From: Nocardia sputorum | GTDB lineage: Bacteria; Actinomycetota; Actinomycetes; Mycobacteriales; Mycobacteriaceae | NCBI RefSeq assembly: GCF_027924405.1 | Contig: NZ_AP026978.1 | Coordinates: 5,394,001 to 5,458,000, forward strand | DNA length: 64,000 nt | Direction of reading: 5' to 3' | Part shown: positions 1 through 8,949 of the stretch, one piece after another | How positions within the stretch are numbered: the stretch's first letter is position 1 | How the letters are laid out: each line of letters starts with the position of its first letter | Translations under genes and position numbers: made by a program | The notes under the pieces: model-generated | What the model was told of the DNA's origin: nothing | The model's database searches: none | The model's input: only the letters and a program-made list of their open reading frames with translations

Positions 1-698
1 CCGTTGAGCGGGCCGACCCCGGCGGGCGGCATGCCGGCCGCCGACGGCGCTGTCACGCCGGTGCTCGACGGGCCACCCGGTGTCGTCGTTCCCGTCGCGT
101 TCGGCGTGCCGGTGCCGTTGGTGCTCACCGGGTCCGTCGACGCGGCGGTCGCGCCGGGCACGCCCGCTCCGGTCGGGGACGCCTCGCCGGGTTTGCCTTG
201 CGAAGCGGCGAGCGGGTCGGTCTGCGTGGCGTCGGGGGCGGCCGAATCGCGACCGGAGGAAGCGGGACCGGCCGTCACCGGGCCGGCATCGGGCGACGAA
301 CCGGGCGTGGACACGGACGGTGTCGTGGGGCGGTCCGTGCCGAGCGGATCGGGCGAGCTTCCCGGCACCGGAGACGGTTGATCGGTGAGGCCGGCCACCT
401 GCCGGATGTACTGGGCGAAATCGTCGTCGGATTGCTCGTAGGCGTCCGCGGACGCACGCAACGACTCCGCGGTGCGATCGTGTTCACTGGCCAGCGCCTC
501 GCCCGCGCGCTGCCGTGCGTCGTAGTATCGCTCCAGCGCTTCATAGACCGGGTAGGCGATCTTGCCGTAGGTGGGCAGGAAGTTCGCCAGCCAATCCGTC
601 GGCGGTTTGGCCCATTCCCTGGTGTCGGCGGCGACCCGACTGTGTTGGTCGGCCAGCTGACGCAAAACCGCAGGGTCGATTTCCATGCTGTTCGGCAT
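1..698 (-). CDS. EspC-like type VII secretion target with Pro/Thr/Ser-rich tail (3' end cut by window)
   Basis: The first 100 residues are helical and resemble the EspC-like (DUF2580) family of ESX substrates. There is a tryptophan at residue 36, and the helical part ends in a YxxxD motif (Y87-E-Q-S-D91), the general export signal of type VII substrates. From about residue 105 the chain becomes a low-complexity Pro/Ser/Thr/Gly tail that is still open at the window edge. The ATG at 698 is chosen because a GGGAAAGGA ribosome site lies about 11 bases upstream; an internal ATG at 686 is possible. It is the last visible gene of a leftward array. Family assignment is by resemblance; export by an ESX machine is inferred. 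Confidence 0.7.
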   Translation of the reverse strand, partial: MPNSMEIDPAVLRQLADQHSRVAADTREWAKPPTDWLANFLPTYGKIAYPVYEALERYYDARQRAGEALASEHDRTAESLRASADAYEQSDDDFAQYIRQVAGLTDQPSPVPGSSPDPLGTDRPTTPSVSTPGSSPDAGPVTAGPASSGRDSAAPDATQTDPLAASQGKPGEASPTGAGVPGATAASTDPVSTNGTGTPNATGTTTPGGPSSTGVTAPSAAGMPPAGVGPLN

Positions 699-844
699 GC
701 TCGATCAGATCCTTTCCCACCACACGTCCCCCTATTGTCGATCCTTCCCAGGAATGGGGAGCGCGGTGCGGTCACCCGAATCTGCACTTGCGCAGCGGCA
801 TCGGGTGGCGACGCTTCTCGACGATGGCGGTGTCCAGCTACTGA

Positions 845-3415
845 TCAGCGGCCTGGCCCCGCGGTGATGGTCGGGCGGCGCGGCGGAGCCGCGGCGGGCG
901 CGGGAGCCGGTGCGACGAAGCCTGGATGACCCACGATCTGCGTGTGCGCGTACATCGCGTCGCGCAGCGCCTGTCGTGTCGCCGCCTCCGCCAGCAGCAG
1001 CACGAGTTCGTCGCAACGCCGTTCGAAGACCATGGCGCGCAGGCCGCTCATCTCCGACGCGTACCGGCCGTCACCTTGGTCGGCGCGCAACTCGCCCAGC
1101 GCGACCCGCGAGACATCGGCGCGCCGCGACAGCATCGTCGCGGTGAGCAGATCGTCGGCATCCCGGAGCTCCTCCCACCACTCCTGTGGCACTTCCCGGC
1201 GCTGCCGCAGCGCGCCGAGGATCCGCTCGCGTGCCGCGGGCGCTCCCAGCGCGGCCGGGGAACCCAGACCGGCGCTGCGCACCCGAACGTGCGCGTCGGA
1301 GGCCAATTCCCAGCATCGCAGCCCGATCTCCGACTCCGGCGTGGCCGCGGCCCGCTGCACCAGCGCCGGGGCCGCCACCAGTTCGAGGCGGTCGACCAGA
1401 CTGGGTCGCGGCGCGCTGAAATCCATCGCCGACGAGGCGGCCACTTCCCCTTCGATCGGCACCTCGCCCAACTGCCGTCGCAGTTCGGCGTCGATCCCTT
1501 CGGAGGAGACGACGGCGGTCAGCCGAGCACCGGACTTGCGCCCCCAGGCGAGGCCGAACTCGGCCAGCACGCGCGCGGGGTCGGCGACGCCCTCCCACGC
1601 GCTTTCGGCCACCTCCCACACCCACGGCGTGGACATCTCACGCGGCAGGTACAACCCGGCGGGTATCCAGCCGCGTCCCTCGTTCGAGGTGACGAACGCG
1701 GTGATCCCGCTCTGGTGGCGCATCACCGACACCGCCCACCCGAGTCCGAGGACCGCGTCGCCGCCCGCGGCCAGGACGCCCGCGAGCAGCGTGCGGGCCA
1801 GCACCAGGTCCCCGTCCACTCGCGCGCCCAAAACGAACGCGGGAGCCGCCGCCGAGGTCATGGCCGCACCGACGACATTGCGCATCGAATCGTCGCTGTC
1901 GTCCGCCTCGTCCTTGCCCGCGTCCGCGCGCTGCTCGGTCCGCTCGGGCGGCTGTGTCTTGCCCACCGCGCCCGCGCCGGGGGGCGGTCCCGCGCTCACC
2001 GCCGTGACCTTGGGCGCGGCTGCCGGTCCGCGCGATTCGCCGGGTGGAACCGTGGTCTGCTTCGCCTGCACTTGCGGCGGAACCGAGCCCGCCTGTGCCG
2101 CTGGAGCGGAGACCGCCGGTCCGGACGGACTGCTCGGGGCCGCCGCCGCGGCGGCGGGCGCCGGTGCCGGTGGCGCCAGGTAACCCGGCGTCACCCCGGG
2201 CGGAGGAAGGACGAAGGGCGGTGCCACCGACGCCGCCGGGTCGGCCGCGGACACAGAGACATCGGTGATCCGCTCGGGTGCCGCGGCGTCGTGCGTTTCC
2301 GCCACCGAAGCGGTGGTGGAGCGGTCATGGGTTCCGGACTCGGCCTCGTCGGCCGAGACATCCGAGCCTCTTCCGTGCGGATCCTGCGCGTCCGAACCGG
2401 GCGCATCGTGGTCACCGCCGTCCGCAGGGGCTCCCTGATCCGATGCGATGGGCTCGGTATCCGTGAGCTGTCCGCGAGGCGGGCCGCCCGCGGCGGTCAA
2501 GCCGGGTCCCGCGTCGGAGGTTCCGCCGGGCGTATTGCTCACGGGGACGGTCGTCGTTCCGCCGGGCGGGTACTGGCCGGGCACCGGGCCCGTAGCCGGA
2601 GATTCGGTCGAAGTGTCCTGGCTCGTGCGGGGATCCGGCTGCCGCCCGACTTCGTCTCCGGGCGACGACGGGTCGGCGGTATCGACGACCGGCTGCTCGT
2701 CCACGTTCTCCGGGAACACCACAACGGGCGTATCGTCCTTCGGCCGATCGGTCCGCGGCGATCCGTTGTGCCGTGGATCGCCGGAGTGGTCGGTCGCGGG
2801 CCGGTGCTGTCCCCGGTCGTCTCCACCGTGGTCGTTTCCGCTGTGGTCGTGCGCATTACGATGGCCCGGCTCCCAGGGCCCCGGCTGTCCCAGCGCGTCG
2901 GCGATCAAGCCCAAACTGGGCAGCCCCTGGGGGCTGATCGAATTGAGCGCCGCCCGGACGACATCCTCCACGTCTTCCCTCGCGGCGGCGATCATTCCGG
3001 GAATCCGGCTGCGGATGGCCTGAGCGTCGGATTCGTCGTCCTCCGCCGCGGCCGCGCGCTTGGTCGCGTTGACCCGCGCCGTAGCCTCCTCGACGATGTC
3101 GAGGATCTTGTTGCGGGTCCGGTACACCAGGTCGGAGAAGTCCCGGAAAGTATCCGCCGCGGCCTCCAGCGCGTCGGCGAATGCCTGCGGGTTCATCCGC
3201 TGGCGCACCATATCGTCCTTGACCGGTTGCAGCCCGGCACTGGAACGGGCCCGTTCGTCGAATTCGCGTCGTCTGCGGTCTGCGTCGAGCAGGTCCAACG
3301 CCCCCGCACCGTCCCGCGCGAGACGTTCCAGCGCACTCCAGTCCCCCGGCGAGATCGCCGGCCAGTTGTCGCCGACGATGGCGTCCCAGTACGGACTGTC
3401 GCGCTCCGGTTCCAT
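845..3415 (-). CDS. Large ESX-associated protein with Pro/Ala-rich centre and globular C-terminal domain
   Basis: The 856-residue product has a helical N-terminal part (about 1-185), a long acidic then Pro/Ala/Ser-rich linker (about 190-480) and a globular C-terminal domain (about 485-835). Motifs in the last part such as GWIPAGLYLP resemble the DUF5632/DUF5631 proteins of mycobacteria (Rv3899c/Rv2082 type), but I could not align them. The ATG at 3415 starts 7 bases after the stop of the upstream small gene; the open frame runs further upstream but overlaps that gene in another frame. The neighbours are YxxxD-bearing helical proteins, so a role as a secreted or secretion-linked partner is likely. 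The molecular function is unknown. The tail ends in another Pro/Ala stretch. Confidence 0.75.
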   Translation of the reverse strand: MEPERDSPYWDAIVGDNWPAISPGDWSALERLARDGAGALDLLDADRRRREFDERARSSAGLQPVKDDMVRQRMNPQAFADALEAAADTFRDFSDLVYRTRNKILDIVEEATARVNATKRAAAAEDDESDAQAIRSRIPGMIAAAREDVEDVVRAALNSISPQGLPSLGLIADALGQPGPWEPGHRNAHDHSGNDHGGDDRGQHRPATDHSGDPRHNGSPRTDRPKDDTPVVVFPENVDEQPVVDTADPSSPGDEVGRQPDPRTSQDTSTESPATGPVPGQYPPGGTTTVPVSNTPGGTSDAGPGLTAAGGPPRGQLTDTEPIASDQGAPADGGDHDAPGSDAQDPHGRGSDVSADEAESGTHDRSTTASVAETHDAAAPERITDVSVSAADPAASVAPPFVLPPPGVTPGYLAPPAPAPAAAAAAPSSPSGPAVSAPAAQAGSVPPQVQAKQTTVPPGESRGPAAAPKVTAVSAGPPPGAGAVGKTQPPERTEQRADAGKDEADDSDDSMRNVVGAAMTSAAAPAFVLGARVDGDLVLARTLLAGVLAAGGDAVLGLGWAVSVMRHQSGITAFVTSNEGRGWIPAGLYLPREMSTPWVWEVAESAWEGVADPARVLAEFGLAWGRKSGARLTAVVSSEGIDAELRRQLGEVPIEGEVAASSAMDFSAPRPSLVDRLELVAAPALVQRAAATPESEIGLRCWELASDAHVRVRSAGLGSPAALGAPAARERILGALRQRREVPQEWWEELRDADDLLTATMLSRRADVSRVALGELRADQGDGRYASEMSGLRAMVFERRCDELVLLLAEAATRQALRDAMYAHTQIVGHPGFVAPAPAPAAAPPRRPTITAGPGR

Positions 3416-3422
3416 CAGCGAG

Positions 3423-3743
3423 TCAGACGAACTCGGTACGGCTGCGCACCGCCGCGGCGCCCGCACGATCGGCGTCACCGTGGGTGTACGACACTTGGGC
3501 GGTGACCGCTGTCGTCGCGTCCACACGGCGGCCGTTGGCCCGCACCGCACGCTCGAACGTGGTCTTGATCCACTGCGTGTGCGCCACCAGTCGCCGATCG
3601 ATCTCCGATTCCGGTCGCCGTGGCGCGACGAAACCACCGCTGATCTGCTGGACTTGGCCGCCGACCGTGGTGATCGCGGTCCGGAACTTCTGCGCGGCGG
3701 CGACGACCTCGTGCGGATCGTCGGTATCGAATTTGTCGGTCAT
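3423..3743 (-). CDS. Small helical ESX-like protein with YxxxD signal
   Basis: A 106-residue, two-helix-sized protein of the length usual for WXG100/EspC-type substrates. It has no WXG turn. A tryptophan lies at residue 58 and a YxxxD motif (Y86-T-H-G-D90) lies close to the C-terminus, where ESX export signals normally sit. The ATG at 3743 is preferred over one at 3779 because AGGA lies 7 bases upstream. It sits 7 bases before the 856-residue gene and is probably translated with it, so the two products may be partners. Family membership is inferred from length, helix pattern and motif. Confidence 0.65.
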   Translation of the reverse strand: MTDKFDTDDPHEVVAAAQKFRTAITTVGGQVQQISGGFVAPRRPESEIDRRLVAHTQWIKTTFERAVRANGRRVDATTAVTAQVSYTHGDADRAGAAAVRSRTEFV

Positions 3744-3779
3744 GTCGCTGTCCTGTCTCGCCGTTGCGGCGGTCGGCAC

Positions 3780-4163
3780 TCAGGTGTCGCGTCGGAACTC
3801 GGCTTCCTCCATGGCGCGATACGACGCCTCGGTCGGAAGGTCGAACGAATCGATCGTGTAGGAGCGGGTGCCCTTGTACTCCATCTCCGCCCGCAGACCC
3901 ACGCGCGACTTCGCGTGCGCCAGCCGCGCGAGCTTGACGATCTGCGACGCCAACCACTCGTCGCCGTTCTCGCGGGCGTCATCGGTGAGGTACAAGCCGA
4001 TGATCTCGCCATCCCGGTCGCATCCGACGCCGACGGTGTGGTCGGGGTTGAACACCTCGTAGGTCATCTTCCGCCAGTCCGGCGCGACGGCTTCCCGCTC
4101 GTCGACCTCATCGACATCGTCGACGTCGTAATCGTCCATGTGGATCGGATGTATGTCGGTCAT
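3780..4163 (-). CDS. YbaB/EbfC-like protein of the ESX-like array
   Basis: The 127-residue product has an acidic N-terminus of about 25 residues. A YbaB/EbfC-type core follows, with a beta segment (VGVGCDRDGEIIGLYL) and then helices. YbaB proteins are small dimeric DNA-binding proteins. Members within ESX-1 loci, such as EspL, instead act as stabilisers of secreted substrates. The start codon overlaps the stop of the upstream gene by four bases (ATGA), so translation is probably coupled. A second YbaB-like gene lies two genes upstream. The fold call rests on the hydrophobic pattern and local context. Confidence 0.6.
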   Translation of the reverse strand: MTDIHPIHMDDYDVDDVDEVDEREAVAPDWRKMTYEVFNPDHTVGVGCDRDGEIIGLYLTDDARENGDEWLASQIVKLARLAHAKSRVGLRAEMEYKGTRSYTIDSFDLPTEASYRAMEEAEFRRDT

Positions 4164-4885
4164 CGGCTGCTCTCCGAGAATCGTTCACCGGGCTGCGGAT
4201 TGATCAAGTAGTCGGCGTCGTCGGTCATGGATTCCAGGCGCTCGGCAAGCGCGGACCAGGCGGCGTCCTCGATGCGCATGATCTGGCGCATCTGCCAGAA
4301 CCGGGCCCCGAGGTACAACTCGCCGGTGCCGTCCGGGGCCACGTCGAGATGGTCGGGGCCTTCCGTGGCGGGGTTCAACGTCACCGCCGTCACCGGCGGC
4401 CGGGTGTCGTCGACGTTCACCAGCGTCGCGCCGCCGCCCGGGATGAAACTCTGCCGCAGCCTGGCACTGCTGCCGATCGCGACGCCGGCGCTGTTGGTGG
4501 TGATGGTGACCTCCGGATTCAACAGCAGTTGCAGCACCCACGAGCGGGCCGTCTGCTCAGGATGGTCGGCGTTGATCGCGATCGTCAACGTCGCGGCCAG
4601 GTCGATCACCAGGACCGCGTCGGTAGTGGTGACACCGGCGATCACCAGACGGCGGGCGGTGCCCGTCGGATACGGCAGGTCGTCGGCGGCCAGGGACACC
4701 ACGTCCGCGCCGGCGCCGCCACCGGTGGCGGGATGCGCGGAGACGGTTCCGGTGGCGACATCGATCGTGTAGGCGACGATGATCTCCGAGATGCCGTCCG
4801 CCACCCCGGCCAGCCGGACCAGCCCCTCGTCGTGCAGCCACCGCACCGTATCCGCGACGGTGACCTCCGGTGCGGGCTCGGTCAT
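4160..4885 (-). CDS. Hypothetical ESX-array protein, 241 aa
   Basis: I do not recognise the family. The product is a soluble alpha/beta protein with no signal peptide or membrane segment. It has a beta-rich middle (about 30-160) rich in Val, Thr and Ile and a helical C-terminal third. The ATG at 4885 overlaps the stop of the upstream YbaB-like gene by one base, and its own stop overlaps the next YbaB-like start by four. The longer open frame upstream of this ATG is antisense-like noise over the 111-residue gene. Tight packing between two YbaB-like genes suggests a cytosolic chaperone or adaptor for the secreted proteins nearby; that is inference. Confidence 0.6.
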   Translation of the reverse strand: MTEPAPEVTVADTVRWLHDEGLVRLAGVADGISEIIVAYTIDVATGTVSAHPATGGGAGADVVSLAADDLPYPTGTARRLVIAGVTTTDAVLVIDLAATLTIAINADHPEQTARSWVLQLLLNPEVTITTNSAGVAIGSSARLRQSFIPGGGATLVNVDDTRPPVTAVTLNPATEGPDHLDVAPDGTGELYLGARFWQMRQIMRIEDAAWSALAERLESMTDDADYLINPQPGERFSESSR

Positions 4886-5220
4886 CAGGCCTGCCCCGAA
4901 GCGGTGCCGACCGGCTCGTCGGCGTCGATGGGGTTCTCCATGACGCTCTGATACTGCCGCGCCGCGTCGGCGGTGCTCTCCCGGATCGCGGCCATGATCT
5001 CGGTGACCAGTTCGGGGCAGGTGAGCCGGTCGGCCGTGCCCGGCGCGAGGTAGAGATCGGTCAGCCTGCCCATCGCGTCGACCTCCGGGATGACCGCGCC
5101 GCTGGGCGACGGCCTGCGGGCGCGAATGTTGTCGATCTTCTCTCGCATCTCGGCGATCCGGTGCCGCAGATCCCGGGCGGCGTCCAAGGCCGCCTGCACG
5201 TCCGGGTGGATGGAACTCAC
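4885..5220 (-). CDS. YbaB/EbfC-like protein (second copy)
   Basis: The 111-residue protein starts with a charged helix (about 5-35). A short beta hairpin follows with the pattern VDAMGRLTDLYLAPG, then a long amphipathic helix. This is the arrangement of YbaB/EbfC proteins. It is unlike the 127-residue homologue in its N-terminus, so the two are diverged paralogues rather than a recent duplication. It follows the EspB-like gene after 22 bases. In mycobacterial ESX-1 the YbaB-like EspL is needed for stability of EspB-type substrates, and this order fits a similar role. Confidence 0.65.
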   Translation of the reverse strand: MSSIHPDVQAALDAARDLRHRIAEMREKIDNIRARRPSPSGAVIPEVDAMGRLTDLYLAPGTADRLTCPELVTEIMAAIRESTADAARQYQSVMENPIDADEPVGTASGQA

Positions 5221-5242
5221 GACGCCACCTCGCTGCGCTCAC

Positions 5243-6712
5243 TCATGCGTTACCTCCGGGTTGGGAAGGGGTTTGATTGCTCGGCGCGGGCGTCGGCGGC
5301 GTCACGGTCGGGGCAATGGTCGGCCGTTCACCGATCACCGCTTCGGTGTGCGGCGTGTCGTCCACGTACATCAAGCGGTCGGGATGCCACGCCACGACGC
5401 GGTTGCGGTCGTTGTTGCCACCCGAGTTGCCCATGCCGGGCGCCATCGGCATGTACGGCATCATCGGCGATCCGCCGCGCGCGGCGGCGGCGTTGGCCGC
5501 CGACGACGTACCGAGAGGTTCGATCACCGGTGTGCGCGGCATGCCCGAACCCAGGCTGGCCGCGGCGGCCACCGGCAAGGCGCTCGCCGCCGCAACGGTT
5601 TCCGCTTCGACATCCGGGATGCCGAGGCCAGGACTGCCTGCGGGCATCCCGCTCGGGCTGCCCGTACCGAGTCCGCTGGGGATGCCGAGGTCGTCGTAAC
5701 CGTAGTCGTCGAGGCCGTAGTCGTCGTAGGCGTCCGACGTATCCGACTGTCCGAGCTGACTCAGCGGCATCCCGGCCGAAGCCATCGCGCTCATCAGGGC
5801 GGGCAGCATCTGGGTCAACGCGCTGCTGTCACCGCTGCCGCTGCCCTTTCCAGCGCTTTCGCTGGTTCCTTCGCTCGCGCCCACCTTCGAGCCGACCTCG
5901 GTGGAGTAGCCGGTGATCGTCTCCGCCGAACGCGCGTTCTGCTCGTTGAACTTCGCCAGGGCGGCCTGGATGCCGACCTCGTTCTTGGAGCGCATCGCCG
6001 CGATGAGCTCCTTGCGCGCGGCGATGATCTCCTCCGGCGTGGGGTGTTTGGCTTTCGCGGTCCGGAATGCGTCGCTGTAGGTATCGATTCCGTCGGCCAG
6101 CATCCCGAGGCCGAGGCCGAGCTGGTCCAGCCACCCGCGGCGCTGGCCGAGCTCCGCTGCGGCCGCGGAGCCGACCGGTTCCCAGTTCTGCATCGACTTC
6201 GCCGCCGAGGTCACGCCCTCGATCGCCGCGAGATGCGGACCGCCGGCGAACTTGCGCAGCGCGTCCGCGAATCCCTTCGCCGCACCCGGTCCGGGGCCCG
6301 AGTGCAGCTGCTGCGCGAACGTCAACGGGTCGACCGCGCCGCCCGCGGCAGGGAACCGCAGACCGGGCGGGCGTCGTTGGCCGATCTCCTGCACTTCGCC
6401 GACCGGGTTGGCGAGGAGTTCACCGCCGCTGCCGTTGATGGTCCGAGCGCCGTCGTCGTCGGCCGCGGTGTAATCGGCGGCGGCCGCGCCGATGTTGTAC
6501 GCGGTCCGCTGGATATCGGTGAGAACGCCCGCCATCCCGTTGAACAACGACGCGGCCTGCGCGTTGAGTTGCGGCACCGCGGCGGCGGAAATCGGGTCAG
6601 CCCCCGCGGGCACGACCCAACCCCCAGGCATCGCCGCGCCGGTATCGCGCGCCATCGCGGCGAGTTTCGACGCCGCAGCGACGAGTTCCTGCGGATCCAC
6701 CTTCAGCGCCAT
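5243..6712 (-). CDS. EspB-like type VII secretion substrate
   Basis: The 489-residue product is built like mycobacterial EspB. A PE-like helical hairpin (about 1-90) ends in a YxxxD signal at Y81-T-A-A-D85. A PPE-like helical part follows with a tryptophan near residue 175 and a KHPTPEEI segment matching the HPTYEDI region of EspB. A low-complexity Gly/Ser/Ala/Pro C-terminal half ends in Pro/Thr. EspB is a secreted oligomerising ESX-1 substrate that can form heptameric rings. No ESX core gene is visible here, so the machine that exports it is either elsewhere or is the adjacent T4SS-like apparatus. The homology call is fairly firm; its role here is inferred. Confidence 0.8.
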   Translation of the reverse strand: MALKVDPQELVAAASKLAAMARDTGAAMPGGWVVPAGADPISAAAVPQLNAQAASLFNGMAGVLTDIQRTAYNIGAAAADYTAADDDGARTINGSGGELLANPVGEVQEIGQRRPPGLRFPAAGGAVDPLTFAQQLHSGPGPGAAKGFADALRKFAGGPHLAAIEGVTSAAKSMQNWEPVGSAAAAELGQRRGWLDQLGLGLGMLADGIDTYSDAFRTAKAKHPTPEEIIAARKELIAAMRSKNEVGIQAALAKFNEQNARSAETITGYSTEVGSKVGASEGTSESAGKGSGSGDSSALTQMLPALMSAMASAGMPLSQLGQSDTSDAYDDYGLDDYGYDDLGIPSGLGTGSPSGMPAGSPGLGIPDVEAETVAAASALPVAAAASLGSGMPRTPVIEPLGTSSAANAAAARGGSPMMPYMPMAPGMGNSGGNNDRNRVVAWHPDRLMYVDDTPHTEAVIGERPTIAPTVTPPTPAPSNQTPSQPGGNA

Positions 6713-6751
6713 CGCGACCTCCTCTCCTCATCTGCCGCACTGCTCGCGCGA

Positions 6752-8374
6752 TCAGCCCGCGGGTGTCGCGACAACCGGCATTGCCGCGGCCGCGGACTGA
6801 TCGGCCGACCCCGGCGTACCCGAGGGCGCGCCCCCGTCCGCCGGCGCGGTCACTTCAATGCCGTTCGGGTGCGCGAAGCCCTCGAAAGTGTTCGTCTCCG
6901 ACGCGATCTCGGGCATCTTCGGGTCGAAGGGCTTCAGCTCGCCCTTGACGATGACCTCCAATGTGCCACCTTGGTCGGAAGGGAACACAACCAGGATCGC
7001 GGTCGAGTTCGTCCACGTGGCGACGTCGCCGGTCATCAGCTGGTAATCACCCACACGTTGGCCGATCTGCTTCTTGTCCGACCACTTCGCCGGCGTCTTC
7101 TCGTATGCCTTCTGCCCGTCGGTGCTCGCGTGGTTGCCGAACGCCGCGTCGAGGACTTGGGCGACCATGGCGGACACCTTCTGCGTACGTCCGTCGGGGA
7201 AGGTGTAGGTCACGCTGCCGTCCGCGTCCGGTGTTCGTCCGGGCGCGACCGCGGGCTGGGTGGACGTCGTGCCGGTGGGGGCCGTGGCGTGCTGCGTCGC
7301 CGGGGCCGTCGTGGACGGCTGCGCGACGGCGGGCTGGGCCGTGACCGGCGGCGCGACCGGCGGCGGGGCCACCGCATCGAGCTCGTCGTCGTAGCGGCTC
7401 GGGTCCAGGTCCCTGCGGCGACTGTTCAAGTCCTGGTCGGCCATGTTCCGCATCATCGCCTGCTGCATCATCATCGGCAGCATGGAACTCATCAGGTCCA
7501 TGCCGGAGCCCATCGGTGACGTGGCGGGGGTCACCGGCACGCTCGGCGTGGTGGGTGTCGTCACGCCCGGCGTGGTCCCGCTGGGGTCGAGGCTGCTCGG
7601 CGTCTGGCCGGTCGAGCCGGGGCTGCCGGGGGTGTCCAGATCGGGCAGCGTCGTACTGGGACTCGTCGGATCGTCGAGACCGTCCAGGCCAGGGGGGAAG
7701 TCACTGTTGTCCACGGCGGGGGGGACAGTCGGGTCGGTGACACCGGGAGTCGTCGGCCAGTTCGATGTGTCGACGGGAGGCGGAGTGCCCGCCGGGTTGT
7801 TCGCCGCCGCCTCCAGCTTCTTTATCTGATCTTGTAGTTCCTTGATCATCTTGGTCTGATCATCGATGTCCCTGGCCACGCCGCTCTGCCCCTGCCTGAC
7901 GGTATCTATCTCGGTAGCAAGGGAATCGTTGGCGGCCGTCACCCAAGTCAAGATGAAACTGTCGATCTGTATGCCCTGGGGCGGTGCGGTAGGCGCCATC
8001 GCCACAATTTTCTCGTCGATCACCTTGTTGGTCACCTGCTGTCCCGCCTCGGACCATTTTCCGGATTCTCGTATCGAGTTCACCAGTTCGGTGACGTTGC
8101 TGTTCAGGTCGCTGTACGACCGCTTCAGTTGCACCGCCACTTCCGCGTAGTTCGTGAAACTGCCGATATTCGCAGGGGCGACCTGTGGCACATCCGGGGC
8201 TTTGGGGGGATCACTCTTCGAATCTTTTCCGAGACTCTTCCAGATCCCATCGAAGTTTTGATACAGGCTCTTGAAGCAGGAATCGGTGAAAACCGAGAAG
8301 ACCCATTCGGCCGGATAATTGCCCTCCTGGATCTTCTTCCGGTCGGGCATCAGCATCGGGTGCATGTCCACCAT
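6752..8374 (-). CDS. ESX-associated protein with helical N-terminus, Pro/Thr linker and globular C-terminal domain
   Basis: The 540-residue product has a helical N-terminal domain (about 1-210) ending in a coiled-coil-like segment rich in Gln, Lys and Glu. A Pro/Thr/Ser-rich linker follows (about 210-370) and contains a Met-rich stretch. The C-terminal domain (about 385-515) contains DGRTQKVSAMVAQVLDAAFG and later a GDVATW segment recalling the GDLxxW strand of NlpC/P60 folds; no catalytic Cys/His pair is evident. A strong GAGGGG ribosome site precedes the ATG. It lies between the 181-residue Gly/Ala-rich gene and the EspB-like gene. The overall architecture suggests an exported effector or cell-wall protein; function unknown. 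Confidence 0.65.
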   Translation of the reverse strand: MVDMHPMLMPDRKKIQEGNYPAEWVFSVFTDSCFKSLYQNFDGIWKSLGKDSKSDPPKAPDVPQVAPANIGSFTNYAEVAVQLKRSYSDLNSNVTELVNSIRESGKWSEAGQQVTNKVIDEKIVAMAPTAPPQGIQIDSFILTWVTAANDSLATEIDTVRQGQSGVARDIDDQTKMIKELQDQIKKLEAAANNPAGTPPPVDTSNWPTTPGVTDPTVPPAVDNSDFPPGLDGLDDPTSPSTTLPDLDTPGSPGSTGQTPSSLDPSGTTPGVTTPTTPSVPVTPATSPMGSGMDLMSSMLPMMMQQAMMRNMADQDLNSRRRDLDPSRYDDELDAVAPPPVAPPVTAQPAVAQPSTTAPATQHATAPTGTTSTQPAVAPGRTPDADGSVTYTFPDGRTQKVSAMVAQVLDAAFGNHASTDGQKAYEKTPAKWSDKKQIGQRVGDYQLMTGDVATWTNSTAILVVFPSDQGGTLEVIVKGELKPFDPKMPEIASETNTFEGFAHPNGIEVTAPADGGAPSGTPGSADQSAAAAMPVVATPAG

Positions 8375-8385
8375 AGAACTGCCCC

Positions 8386-8931
8386 TCAGCTAGTGCTGAA
8401 TGTTGTCGATGCATTGAGTGGCTTGGTCGGCAACGTCGCCGGATATGACTGCCCTTGTCCCGGGGCCGACCCCGGACCCCCGGAATGCCCGGCGCTCGAA
8501 AGACCGGCACCTACGCCGGCACCGGCCAACCAACCGCGAGCCGCATTCAAGGACGCGCCTCGCGCGGTCCATGCGGCTCCGACGTTCGCGGCCGGGTTTC
8601 GAACAGCCGGGTGAATCGCACCGTCGAGCATCCGCCTCGCCAGATTGCGCCCACCCAGCGTCGCGAACGCACCCCGGGCGGCACCACCGGCCCCGCCTCC
8701 GAGCAATGCCAAGGCGCCGGATTCGGCGCCATTACTCGCTGCCTCGCCCCAGTCGCCAGTGGCGAAGCCGTCCCACAGCGTCTCCGACAGGAAGGCCCCC
8801 GCCGAAGCGCCTAACGCGGTGCCGACGCCTGGAATGGGAATAAGCGACCCGACCGCGCCACCAGCAACGGTGGCAGTTGTGGTCAACGCGAACTTGGCGA
8901 CATTCGTCCAAGGAATACCGAAGAAGCCCAT
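8386..8931 (-). CDS. Gly/Ala-rich hydrophobic protein, 181 aa
   Basis: I do not recognise the family. The N-terminal half is strongly hydrophobic and rich in small residues: a helix-like stretch at about 10-50 contains GGAVGSLIPIPGVG, a glycine-zipper-like pattern seen in membrane-inserting and pore-forming proteins. The C-terminal 50 residues are Ser/Gly/Pro-rich. There is no canonical signal peptide. A GGGAGG ribosome site lies 8 bases before the ATG. It is packed 12 bases from the following 540-residue gene and is probably its partner. Membrane insertion is inferred from composition only. Confidence 0.6.
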   Translation of the reverse strand: MGFFGIPWTNVAKFALTTTATVAGGAVGSLIPIPGVGTALGASAGAFLSETLWDGFATGDWGEAASNGAESGALALLGGGAGGAARGAFATLGGRNLARRMLDGAIHPAVRNPAANVGAAWTARGASLNAARGWLAGAGVGAGLSSAGHSGGPGSAPGQGQSYPATLPTKPLNASTTFSTS

Positions 8932-8949
8932 GAGATCACCTCCCGGTTG

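Noticed and set aside
926..3505. 859-codon frame antisense to the 856-residue ESX-array gene
   Set aside because: Product is Arg/Gly-rich without domains. The minus-strand gene has a ribosome-site-consistent start, operon spacing and a credible globular domain.
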